Position numbers and translations under genes: made by a program
NCBI RefSeq assembly: GCF_023702065.1
Contig: NZ_QFDM01000003.1
Coordinates: forward strand, 124,001-188,000
Source of the DNA: Methanoculleus oceani
GTDB lineage: Archaea > Halobacteriota > Methanomicrobia > Methanomicrobiales > Methanoculleaceae
Length of the DNA stretch: 64,000 bases
Direction: 5' to 3'
The notes under the pieces: model-generated
Seen by the model: the letters and a program-made list of their open reading frames with translations, nothing else
What the model was told of the DNA's origin: nothing
Databases searched by the model: none
In this document: piece after piece, positions 1-7,268 of the stretch
How positions within the stretch are numbered: the first letter of the stretch is position 1
Layout: every line of letters begins with the position of its first letter

Positions 1-399
1 CCCAAAAAAGGAACGCATTTCGAAGGGAATCACTGTACCATGATGGAGGAAAACAGATTTATCCATTCGTTTAAGCGCATTATTGTCTGAAGTTACTGTC
101 CATGAGTAAGAATTTGTGGGGTATCGGGTATCATCCTCTTTTTCCACAATTTCGAACCCGAGCAATCGTAATCTTTTATTAGTCTCTTCTCCGCCGGAAA
201 ACTTTGACACATTGAAAAGTTCCCCATTGGCAAATTCATTTGCCAGACTGATGACATACTTCGGGGGATAACGCTTTCCGAGGTAGATTAGGTCATATTT
301 TGTAGACTTGTTGTGGGGAGGGCATCCCTGCTCTTTTATTTCAGTTATTGCTCTAAGGATATGCTCTCGTTGAATATTTGAGGGAATCTGGGCTCTCAT
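1..399 (-). CDS. ScoMcrA-like N-terminal head-domain protein, partial
   Basis: Runs off the left edge of the window; 133 codons are visible from the ATG at 397-399. The translation starts MRAQIPSNIQREHILRAI and continues through STKYDLIYLGKRYPPKYVIS and GGEETN. This matches the head domain placed at the N-terminus of ScoMcrA-type HNH restriction endonucleases and other predicted defence proteins. The effector part, possibly an HNH nuclease, lies outside the window, so the activity is unknown. It follows the GHKL ATPase in the same direction with about 110 bp between them. The DNA is clearly lower in G+C than the core genes to the right, as expected for acquired DNA. The domain call rests on remembered family sequence. 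Confidence 0.7.
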   Translation of the reverse strand, partial: MRAQIPSNIQREHILRAITEIKEQGCPPHNKSTKYDLIYLGKRYPPKYVISLANEFANGELFNVSKFSGGEETNKRLRLLGFEIVEKEDDTRYPTNSYSWTVTSDNNALKRMDKSVFLHHGTVIPFEMRSFFG

Positions 400-510
400 A
401 ACACCACAATTGAGTGATAGATGAAGAGATTATTTAACCCTGCTGAAAGGGTTCGGTGCAGTGGTTGCTTGTCTTTTAGCATTTCTTTGCCTCTGCACCA
501 ACAAAGTCCA

Positions 511-1905
511 TCATTTTCTAATTGCTTTTTCCGCCACAAGTCCCAGATACCTGGTTAATTCATTCTCAAAACTACGGGATACATCAGATGCGTCACTTGT
601 AGCGTGAGCAACTTCGTGAAGTAAGATACCTGCATAATTCTGGATGTCTTTCAGTTGGTCTCGTTTTATTATGATCCTATTTTCAGAAGCCTCCCACAAC
701 CCCCCTACTTCCAGATATGAATCTGGATCGAGTCGCATTGTTTTTGAAATCAGGATTTCTTTCACACATTCAGGCCGGCCTCCAACGAAGTCCAATATTT
801 GTCCAGTTTGTTCAAAAACCTGTTTTTCCTTTGCGGTAAACTGCCTCTCAGACACAAAAGAGAACTTCAAACTATTATTCCAATCTCTGCTGAATTGCTC
901 TACGTCCCTGATCGGATTGCCCGAGACGTCTACTGCGCCTTGTAATTTACCTTTAATCTTCTGGGGAACAATTATGACGTCATATTTATCATTTCTGACC
1001 CTATCAACAAGATTCGGTGCGGACATGGCCTCGTCGGAGGTGAAGAATACAACCTTAGAACGATCATTGAGTAATCGGCATGCATGAACAGACACCTCTG
1101 ACCAGCCTAACTCGTCATGGTGCTCCCCGGCATCATAGTTGGCCAGATCATTTACTAATTCGTGCGCAACTTCCTGACTTTCGCATGCAGTAAGGATCTT
1201 TTGAACCCTGTCAGCGTAAGCCGTTCTACCGACATTCGTACGCTCACGATTCAATGCCTTTTGTATAGCTTTGTTGAGGGCCGTAATATTGTATGAAAAG
1301 AGGAAGTTTTCTTCTTCCGCAACCTGAACCCCGTTAACATATATTTTTGCGGGATCAGATTTCTTTTTAATAACCTGACCTAATGATGTGGTTTCTAACA
1401 CTTTTTCACCAGAAAAACGCAGGAACAGATCCTTCGCTCTTGAAATATCACTGTCTGAACAGTTTTTAAGGATAAACTCTGTTCCTTGGAAGTTATTATC
1501 AGAAGGGGGAGAAATTTGTGCGTGCAATGTGATAATATCATCAAAACCGTGTTTTTTTGTTCTTTCTAAGGTAATATCTTCATGCTTTGATTTTATCGAG
1601 ACCTGGACGCCCTTTCGATTGAATGTTGCAAGAGCATCTTTCAACCCGATACCAAATTTTCCAATGACATGAGGGTTTTTAAGTTTCTCATCGTTTTCTT
1701 TTTGTGTCAAGTGTTGATGATTAAGTCCTCTTCCATAATCGCGGATGTGCCAGCAATTCGCTTTATCTTTAAATATCTCAATTTTCTTGGTCTTGGTGAG
1801 TAGTTCTTCATCAATAGCATTGGCAATAATCTCTCTGACTGCGTGGTAGACTTCCCAATCTTCTAATATCTTCTCGACATTGAGATCAAACTTGTTAAAG
1901 GTCAT
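511..1905 (-). CDS. GHKL-type ATP-binding protein with C-terminal HExxH motif
   Basis: A 464-residue soluble protein. The N-terminus carries a Bergerat/GHKL ATPase fold: N-box EIIANAIDE near residues 25-33, G1 box DYGRGL near 56-61, and G2 box GKFGIGLKDAL near 82-92. The C-terminus has LLHEVAHA near residues 428-435, a zinc-metallopeptidase-like HExxH. Combining a Hsp90/MutL-like ATPase with a peptidase motif suggests an ATP-gated protease or a nucleic-acid-responsive effector, but no substrate is known. It resembles a sporadic family annotated only as ATP-binding protein. The segment is A+T-rich relative to the genome and sits between tRNA-Ala and the ScoMcrA-head gene, which fits an accessory or defence role. 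The ATG at 1905 is kept as the start; no strong Shine-Dalgarno site is seen. Confidence 0.75.
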   Translation of the reverse strand: MTFNKFDLNVEKILEDWEVYHAVREIIANAIDEELLTKTKKIEIFKDKANCWHIRDYGRGLNHQHLTQKENDEKLKNPHVIGKFGIGLKDALATFNRKGVQVSIKSKHEDITLERTKKHGFDDIITLHAQISPPSDNNFQGTEFILKNCSDSDISRAKDLFLRFSGEKVLETTSLGQVIKKKSDPAKIYVNGVQVAEEENFLFSYNITALNKAIQKALNRERTNVGRTAYADRVQKILTACESQEVAHELVNDLANYDAGEHHDELGWSEVSVHACRLLNDRSKVVFFTSDEAMSAPNLVDRVRNDKYDVIIVPQKIKGKLQGAVDVSGNPIRDVEQFSRDWNNSLKFSFVSERQFTAKEKQVFEQTGQILDFVGGRPECVKEILISKTMRLDPDSYLEVGGLWEASENRIIIKRDQLKDIQNYAGILLHEVAHATSDASDVSRSFENELTRYLGLVAEKAIRK

Positions 1906-2245
1906 GATATCCCCGGCATTGAATAACTGTTAACAATTGTCCAGGGAGAAAAACATTTTGAAATCGTCTTTAAAACATCTGTTCTTCATCCTGACCGTTA
2001 TAAGCGATATAAGCGTCATCATAACCGTAATGACAGTTGATGTCACTACATGCACAACACACCAGCGTCGGACTCAACGACACTCCCCAACTGACTTAAT
2101 GTCCCATCGATGAGCTTAGAGTATTGTCAACCAGATCCAACCTAAAAACCGAGTCGTCACCATCAACCGATTCATCGACCCGGCCATACGCAACGCTACT
2201 CTATCGGTACAACCATCGCCAAAGGCACACTCAAAACAGCAAACA
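1906..2245. other. A+T-rich intergenic segment next to tRNA-Ala
   Basis: No convincing gene is present. The composition matches the left-hand accessory segment rather than the core. It contains a short direct repeat (ataagcg twice near 2000-2015) and the presumed promoter of the GHKL ATPase gene. No integrase remnant and no second copy of the tRNA 3' end were recognised. Confidence 0.5.
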
Positions 2246-2317
2246 TGGACCGAGCGGGAATTGAACCCGCGGCCTCTACCATGCCAAGGTAGCGATCTAC
2301 CCCTGATCTATCGGCCC
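2246..2317 (-). tRNA. tRNA-Ala (GGC anticodon)
   Basis: A complete 72-nt cloverleaf read on the minus strand. The acceptor GGGCCGA pairs with TCGGTCC through one G-U wobble, which falls at position 3:70, the identity element of alanine tRNA. The D stem is GATC/GATC, the anticodon stem CTACC/GGTAG encloses TTGGCAT (anticodon GGC, codon GCC), and the T arm is GCGGG-TTCAATT-CCCGC. The discriminator is A and CCA is not encoded. No intron is present. A TATA-like CCTTATTATG about 30 nt upstream (2346-2356) fits its promoter. The 3' end faces the A+T-rich segment on the left, a common integration point. Confidence 0.93.
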
Positions 2318-2375
2318 CTGTTACCCTACAATGTTGATCGCGATCACATAATAAGGATTGGGGCGGGCCGCCCCC

Positions 2376-3512
2376 CTATCCCTCCCCGGCAAGGGCCGGG
2401 AGCCGGGAGAGCACCCGTTCCCGCGCATCCTTCATGTCCGGGCGCATGAGGCCGACGCCGGCGATGCCGTTCTTGATGCAGGGGGCAAGGAGCGGCACCG
2501 CGCCCTTCGGCGCGGGGGTGCGGGCGGGGAGCATGAGGCGGCCGCCGCCGGGCAGGTCGTAGACCTGCTTGACGCCGCTCCGCTTCCCGCGCTTCGCGAA
2601 GGGCCTGCCTTTGAGCTCGACGATGTCCATCGCGAAGTCGATCACCGGGGCGTTTGCTATCGCCCCCCCGACGCCGAAGGCGTCGGCGACGTCGCGGTAG
2701 GCGGCGACGTCTGCGCGCGACAGGCCGCCCGAGAGGAAGATCTTCACGTCCGGGTAGCCGTTGACGTCGAGCTCCCAGCGCACCTCCTCGATGATCGCCC
2801 GCATGTCGCCCCGGCGCGACCGCGGCGTGTCCAGCCGGACGGCCGTCGCCCCGCAGGCGGCCGCCCTGACCGCCTCGTCCTTCTCGTCGGAGAAGGTGTC
2901 CGCGAGCATGATCCGCGGCACCTCCGGGCCCGCCCCCTGCGCAAACGCGAGCCAGGCGTCCTCCTGCTCCGGGTAACACATCACGAACGCGTGCGGCATC
3001 GTGCCCGCGAGCGGGATATCCTCCGGCGCGCAGGTGTTGCTCGCCCCGTCCACCCCGCCGATCCAGGCCGCCCGCTCGATCATCGCGGCGATCGCCGGGT
3101 GCTGGCGGCGCGAGCCGAAGGAGTAGACCGGGCGGTCCCCCGCGGCCAGTTTCATGTGGGCGGCCGCCGACGCCACCCCCGAGGCGTGGCAGAGGAACCC
3201 GAGGATGGCGGTCTCGTAGACGGCGAAGTCCCGGTAGCGTCCCGATATCCGGAGGACGGGCTCGTTTTTGTAGAAGACCGACCCCTCCGGCATCGCGTCC
3301 ACGTCCACCGGGAGGCCGTCGAGCAGTTTGATGACGTCGTCAAGCCCGCAGAAGACCCCCCACGGGTCGGGGAGCGCTGCCGCCGTCACCTCCATCGTGA
3401 CGTGCGGGTTCACGCCGTCCCGCTCCATGACCTCCACGACCCGCCGGAAGTAGACGTCCGTACACTTCCCATCCCGGATGGCGTCTTCATCGACCATCTG
3501 AAACCTGCCCAT
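2376..3512 (-). CDS. pncB: nicotinate phosphoribosyltransferase
   Basis: Makes nicotinate mononucleotide from nicotinate and PRPP in NAD salvage, in the cytoplasm. About 378 residues from the ATG at 3512. Typical features are the N-terminal DVYFRRVVEVM, the central YSFGSRRQHPAIA (phosphate and quinolinate-fold region), MLADTFSDEKDEA and FLSGGLSRADVAAY, as in archaeal PncB/Thermoplasma-type enzymes. The longer frame reaches 3731 but its first 73 residues are low-complexity and overlap the divergent promoter. A second in-frame ATG lies at 3497. A TATA-like AATAAAAATTTA about 25-35 nt upstream suggests an almost leaderless transcript. It is divergent from the nucleoside phosphorylase gene and stands alone. 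Confidence 0.88.
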   Translation of the reverse strand: MGRFQMVDEDAIRDGKCTDVYFRRVVEVMERDGVNPHVTMEVTAAALPDPWGVFCGLDDVIKLLDGLPVDVDAMPEGSVFYKNEPVLRISGRYRDFAVYETAILGFLCHASGVASAAAHMKLAAGDRPVYSFGSRRQHPAIAAMIERAAWIGGVDGASNTCAPEDIPLAGTMPHAFVMCYPEQEDAWLAFAQGAGPEVPRIMLADTFSDEKDEAVRAAACGATAVRLDTPRSRRGDMRAIIEEVRWELDVNGYPDVKIFLSGGLSRADVAAYRDVADAFGVGGAIANAPVIDFAMDIVELKGRPFAKRGKRSGVKQVYDLPGGGRLMLPARTPAPKGAVPLLAPCIKNGIAGVGLMRPDMKDARERVLSRLPALAGEG

Positions 3513-3657
3513 GAATATTCCGGTCGTCGCGGAAGCGTAAATTTTTATTGAACCGATCCCGTGGCAACGCAACGGTGAATCTTTTCCCATAGGACGTCTA
3601 CCCTCTAGAGAGAATGTCGCACGGAGAAGCGTATGCCGCCATAGTGAGGTGGATCTA

Positions 3658-4329
3658 GTGCTCGGGATCATCGGGGGCACGAGCCTCCTCTTCGCCGACC
3701 TGCCGCCGCTCGATAAGCAGACCGTCGCCACGCCCTACGGGAAGGCGGAGGTGCACACCGGAGCCTTCGCGCTCCTCCTGCGCCACCAGCACAACCTCCC
3801 CCCGCACCGGATCAACTACCGGGCGTGCCTCGCCGCGCTCGCCATCCTCGGGGTGGACGAGATCGTCGCGTTCGGCTCCGCCGGCTCCCTGAAGCACGAG
3901 ATCCCGCCGGGCTCGATCGTCATCCCCACCGATTATTTGAGCGTCACCGACATCCCGTCCATCCACGAGTGCACCATCGACCACGTCCGGCCGGAACTGG
4001 ACGCGGACCTGGTCCGCACCCTCTCCGGACTGGTGCCGGAGGCCCGGACGGGCGGGGTCTACGCCCAGACTAGAGGGCCGCGGATCGAGACCGTCGCCGA
4101 AGTCAGAGCGCTTGCAAAGGTCGCCGACATCGTCGGGATGACGGTCGCGAGCGAGGCGACGCTCGCTCTCGAACTCGGGATGCGGTTTGCCGCCGTCTGC
4201 ACCGTGGACAACTACGCAAACGGCCTCGGGGAAGAGACCCTGACCTACGAGCACATCCTCGCGACCTCCCGCGCGAACTGCCGGAGGACCGAGAAGATCC
4301 TTGAGAATATCGTGGAGCGACTTGCATGA
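3658..4329 (+). CDS. MTA/MTI-type purine nucleoside phosphorylase
   Basis: A phosphorylase of the PNP/MTAP family that splits 6-oxopurine or methylthio-nucleosides to base and sugar 1-phosphate. The glycine-rich GIIGGTS phosphate loop opens the protein; GSAGSLKHEIPPGS and GMTVASEATLALEL (substrate-binding Met-Thr-x-Ala-Ser-Glu region) follow, with VDNYANG near the C-terminus. A GTG at 3658 is preferred because a GAGGTG ribosome site lies 6-7 nt before it; the GTG at 3649 would overlap that site. The stop overlaps the dadD start (ATGA). With DadD it would process 5'-deoxyadenosine, methylthioadenosine and SAH: deamination first, then phosphorolysis of the inosine product. The exact substrate is inferred. 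Confidence 0.83.
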   Translation: MLGIIGGTSLLFADLPPLDKQTVATPYGKAEVHTGAFALLLRHQHNLPPHRINYRACLAALAILGVDEIVAFGSAGSLKHEIPPGSIVIPTDYLSVTDIPSIHECTIDHVRPELDADLVRTLSGLVPEARTGGVYAQTRGPRIETVAEVRALAKVADIVGMTVASEATLALELGMRFAAVCTVDNYANGLGEETLTYEHILATSRANCRRTEKILENIVERLA

Positions 4330-5633
4330 ACGAGATCTTTAACGCCCAACGATCGGTCCTGATCGCCGGGGTCACCATCGACGGATCGACTGTGGATATC
4401 GCGATCGACGAGACCGGCATGATCGCGGGGATTGGTGAGGACGCGAGGAAGGCCATCGACGCTGATATCGTCATCGACGGCTCCGACCGGCTCGCCGTCC
4501 CCGGCATGGTGAACACCCACACCCACGCCGCGATGACCCTGCTCCGGGGCTACGGGGACGACATGCTGCTGCAGGACTGGCTCTCGCAGAAGATCTGGCC
4601 GCTCGAGGCCCACCTGACCGGCGACGATGTCTACTGGGGAACGAAACTCGCGTGCCTCGAGATGATCAGGAGCGGCACCGTCGCGTTCAACGACATGTAC
4701 TTCTTCATGGACCGGGCGGCGCAGGCGGTCGACGAGACGGGCATGCGGGCAACGTTCGCCTACGGGTTTATCGACCTCGGCATGGAGGAGAAACGCGAGG
4801 CCGAGATCAAGGCGACCGAAGCCCTCGTTGCCCACGTAAAATCGCTCGGCAACCCGCGGATCCAGGCGGCCGTCGGCCCCCACTCCGTCTACACCGTCTC
4901 CCCCGAAGGCCTCGCCTGGTGCGGCGAATATGCAAAAGAGCAGGAGATCGGCATCCACGTCCACCTCTCCGAGACCGAGAAAGAGGTCGTCGACTGCGTC
5001 GCCCAGTTCGGCAAACGCCCCGCGGTCCTCCTCGACGAGTGCGGCTGCCTCACCCCAAGGACCGTCGCCGCGCACTGCTGCTGGCTCGACGAGGCCGAGT
5101 GCCGGCTCCTCGGGGAGCGCGGCGTCTCCGCCTCTCACAACCCGGCGAGCAACATGAAGCTCGCCGTCAACCGGGCGATGCCCTACCACTGGCTGAAAGC
5201 TTCCGGGGCGAATGTCTGCCTCGGGACCGACGGCTGCGCCTCGAACAACAACCTCGACATGCTCGAGGAGATGAAGTTCGCCGCCCTGCTGCAGAAGTTC
5301 GCCTGGAACTCGCCGACCCTCCTCCCCGCAGGCGAGGCGCTCGCGATGGCGACGAGCGCAGGCGCCCGGGCGCTCGGCACCGGCCCGGGGACCCTGACCG
5401 TGGGCGCCCCGGCCGATATCGTCCTCCTCGACGCCCGTGCAGTCTGCAACACCCCGCTCTTCCACGCCGACTCGAACACCGTCTACGCCTGCAACGGCGG
5501 CGCGGTCATGACCGTCCTCTGCGGTGGCAGAGTCCTGATGCACGAGCGGGAGGTGCCGGGAGCAGAGGAGATCGTCCGGGAAGCCGCCGCCACGGCCCGG
5601 TCGCTGGTCGGGCGGACAGAAACGACCTCCTGA
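4326..5633 (+). CDS. dadD: 5'-deoxyadenosine deaminase, amidohydrolase family
   Basis: A 435-residue metal-dependent amidohydrolase that deaminates 5'-deoxyadenosine, SAH and methylthioadenosine, the by-products of radical-SAM and methyl-transfer chemistry. Visible metal and catalytic motifs are VNTHTHAAMTLLRG near residues 61-74, HVHLSETEKEV, a SHNPASNMKL block and CLGTDGCASNNNLDM with the catalytic Asp. The length matches the family (about 420-435). It overlaps the phosphorylase gene by four bases, so the two are translationally coupled and probably act in sequence. The ATG at 4326 gives the expected N-terminus. Substrate preference among deoxyadenosine, SAH and MTA cannot be told from sequence. 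Confidence 0.88.
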   Translation: MNEIFNAQRSVLIAGVTIDGSTVDIAIDETGMIAGIGEDARKAIDADIVIDGSDRLAVPGMVNTHTHAAMTLLRGYGDDMLLQDWLSQKIWPLEAHLTGDDVYWGTKLACLEMIRSGTVAFNDMYFFMDRAAQAVDETGMRATFAYGFIDLGMEEKREAEIKATEALVAHVKSLGNPRIQAAVGPHSVYTVSPEGLAWCGEYAKEQEIGIHVHLSETEKEVVDCVAQFGKRPAVLLDECGCLTPRTVAAHCCWLDEAECRLLGERGVSASHNPASNMKLAVNRAMPYHWLKASGANVCLGTDGCASNNNLDMLEEMKFAALLQKFAWNSPTLLPAGEALAMATSAGARALGTGPGTLTVGAPADIVLLDARAVCNTPLFHADSNTVYACNGGAVMTVLCGGRVLMHEREVPGAEEIVREAAATARSLVGRTETTS

Positions 5634-5731
5634 TCTTTTTTCGCCGGATGCATGCCCGTATGGTCTGTCCCATACGGGGTCTCATCCGCCGTTGCGTCCC
5701 GGCACCCGCAGGGAGAGGATGTCGAGGCCGG

Positions 5732-6994
5732 CTACGTGGTCGGGTAGTAGGTTGGTTGTGCAGTCGGGGTGTAGGTCGGTTGTGCGGTCGGGGTAGAGGT
5801 AGGGGTGTAGGTCGGCTGACCGGTCGGGGAGGGGGTCGGTTGTCCGGTCGGGATGGAGGTCGGTTGTACGGCAGGGGGATACGGCGGTCGCCAGATCGGA
5901 TAGGAGGGCGGTTGGCCGCCCGGCGCCATGGTGGGAGCGGGGGTCCCGGTCATCGTCGGCTGCTGCCCTGCACCGATCTCGGCAAGGTAGATGTTCCAGG
6001 CTCCGTCGTCGTTGCCCATCCAGACGATCCTGCTGCCGGATACGGCCGGGTAGACCTGTTCGGCACTATCGGACGTGACCTGCCTCTCCCGACCGGTCTG
6101 TATGTCGTAAAGATAGATGTCGCCGTTCCCGTTCCGGTAATCGGTCCAGACGACGTAGTCGACGTCGACGTCGGGAGCGAACGGCATTGCTCCCTCTCCT
6201 CCGATCCGGCGCACCTCCCGGGTGCCGGTCTCGGCCATGTACAACGAGACCAGGCCGCCCTCTTCGGCAAGCCAGACAACCCGCCTCCCGTCACTCGATA
6301 CCGCAGGGGGGCTTGATATGTTGCCCGTCAGGCTGACGCGCACCGGGTCTCCACCGGGGAAAGAACTCCACAGGACATCAAAATGGCCGCCGACCCTGCT
6401 GTCGTCGAGCCAGGCGACGGTGTCGCCGCCGATGGCCGGAGAAGTCCGGTTGGACGTAGTATTCCCGGGGAGCAGGCCGCTATCCCGGGTATCGATCCCG
6501 TACCAGTGGTTCTCGCCTCTTCCGGTCGTGACGTTGACGGCATTCCAGCAGATCACGTTACCCGATACGGACGGGGACATCTTGAAAGCCGAATCGTTCG
6601 TGACCTGAGTCAGCGAACCCGCGACGGTATCGTAAAGGTAGATATCCGTCGACGTCTCCATGGGTCTCGTGCCGGTCCAGACGACGTAGTTTCCCGAAAC
6701 GTCGACCTCCCGCATGGCGACGGTCGCGTTGGTCCCGTCTCCCGGGATCGTCAGGGTTTGCCCGGATGAGGCGTTCGCGACCCGGACCGATCCGGTGGTG
6801 TTGTCGAGCCAGACGACGGTATCTCCCGAGATCGCCGGAAATTCTTTGTCTCCCGGCCCGCTCGTGATTGCGGACGCTCCCGGCACCTGCGTCTGTCCCG
6901 GCGGGACCGGTTGTGCGAAAGCCGCACCCGCGGCGAGCGCAACGGCGATGACGATGACTGCAACGATTCCCATCTGTCCTATGAGCCGTTTCAT
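5732..6994 (-). CDS. secreted TolB-like beta-propeller with Thr/Pro tail
   Basis: About 420 residues. An N-terminal signal segment (MKRLIGQMGIVAVIVIAVALA, cleaved near AAFA) is followed by repeated blocks of the type VVWLDN, VVWTG, DIYLYD, QVTNDSA and PAVSGSRIVWMG, the WD40/TolB-like propeller repeats. The last 90 residues are Thr-, Pro- and Gln-rich with repeats such as GQPTYTPT, likely a glycosylated stalk on the outer surface. No wall-sorting motif was found. The ATG at 6994 is chosen because the AGGAGGT ribosome site lies 8 nt before it; the ATG at 7000 is too close to that site. Ligand and function are unknown. Confidence 0.8.
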   Translation of the reverse strand: MKRLIGQMGIVAVIVIAVALAAGAAFAQPVPPGQTQVPGASAITSGPGDKEFPAISGDTVVWLDNTTGSVRVANASSGQTLTIPGDGTNATVAMREVDVSGNYVVWTGTRPMETSTDIYLYDTVAGSLTQVTNDSAFKMSPSVSGNVICWNAVNVTTGRGENHWYGIDTRDSGLLPGNTTSNRTSPAIGGDTVAWLDDSRVGGHFDVLWSSFPGGDPVRVSLTGNISSPPAVSSDGRRVVWLAEEGGLVSLYMAETGTREVRRIGGEGAMPFAPDVDVDYVVWTDYRNGNGDIYLYDIQTGRERQVTSDSAEQVYPAVSGSRIVWMGNDDGAWNIYLAEIGAGQQPTMTGTPAPTMAPGGQPPSYPIWRPPYPPAVQPTSIPTGQPTPSPTGQPTYTPTSTPTAQPTYTPTAQPTYYPTT

Positions 6995-7147
6995 ACTCAT
7001 TACCTCCTGTGTCGTATGCGAGCCTCACCGCCCCGGACGATGCGAAGGCATGAGGACATAAGTGCCCGGCCCCCGTTACGGCGTCGAATGCCGGAATCTG
7101 CGGCATGATCCGGGAGAGTGCCGACCGGCAGGACGGATCCCCGAAGG

Positions 7148-7179
7148 GTGCAGCCCGGCCCGGAACTCCCGGGCTGCAC
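7148..7179. other. perfect 11-bp hairpin in leader region
   Basis: GTGCAGCCCGG and CCGGGCTGCAC pair perfectly around a 10-nt loop. It lies about 155 nt upstream of the beta-propeller gene and just downstream of a TATA-like GTATATATG (7196-7206, minus strand), so it would be at the 5' end of a long leader. There is no T-run, so it is not an intrinsic terminator. Confidence 0.45.
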
Positions 7180-7268
7180 GCTCCGTGGTAATCAAGGCAT
7201 ATATACATTGGGCCGGGCCGTCCCTCCCGGAGAACGCAAAGGACGAGCTGAAAAAGAGAGGGGCAGGA

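Noticed and set aside
4652-6316. 554-residue plus-strand frame spanning dadD and the propeller gene
   Set aside because: Arg/Pro-rich, crosses two real genes on different strands and has no recognisable domain.
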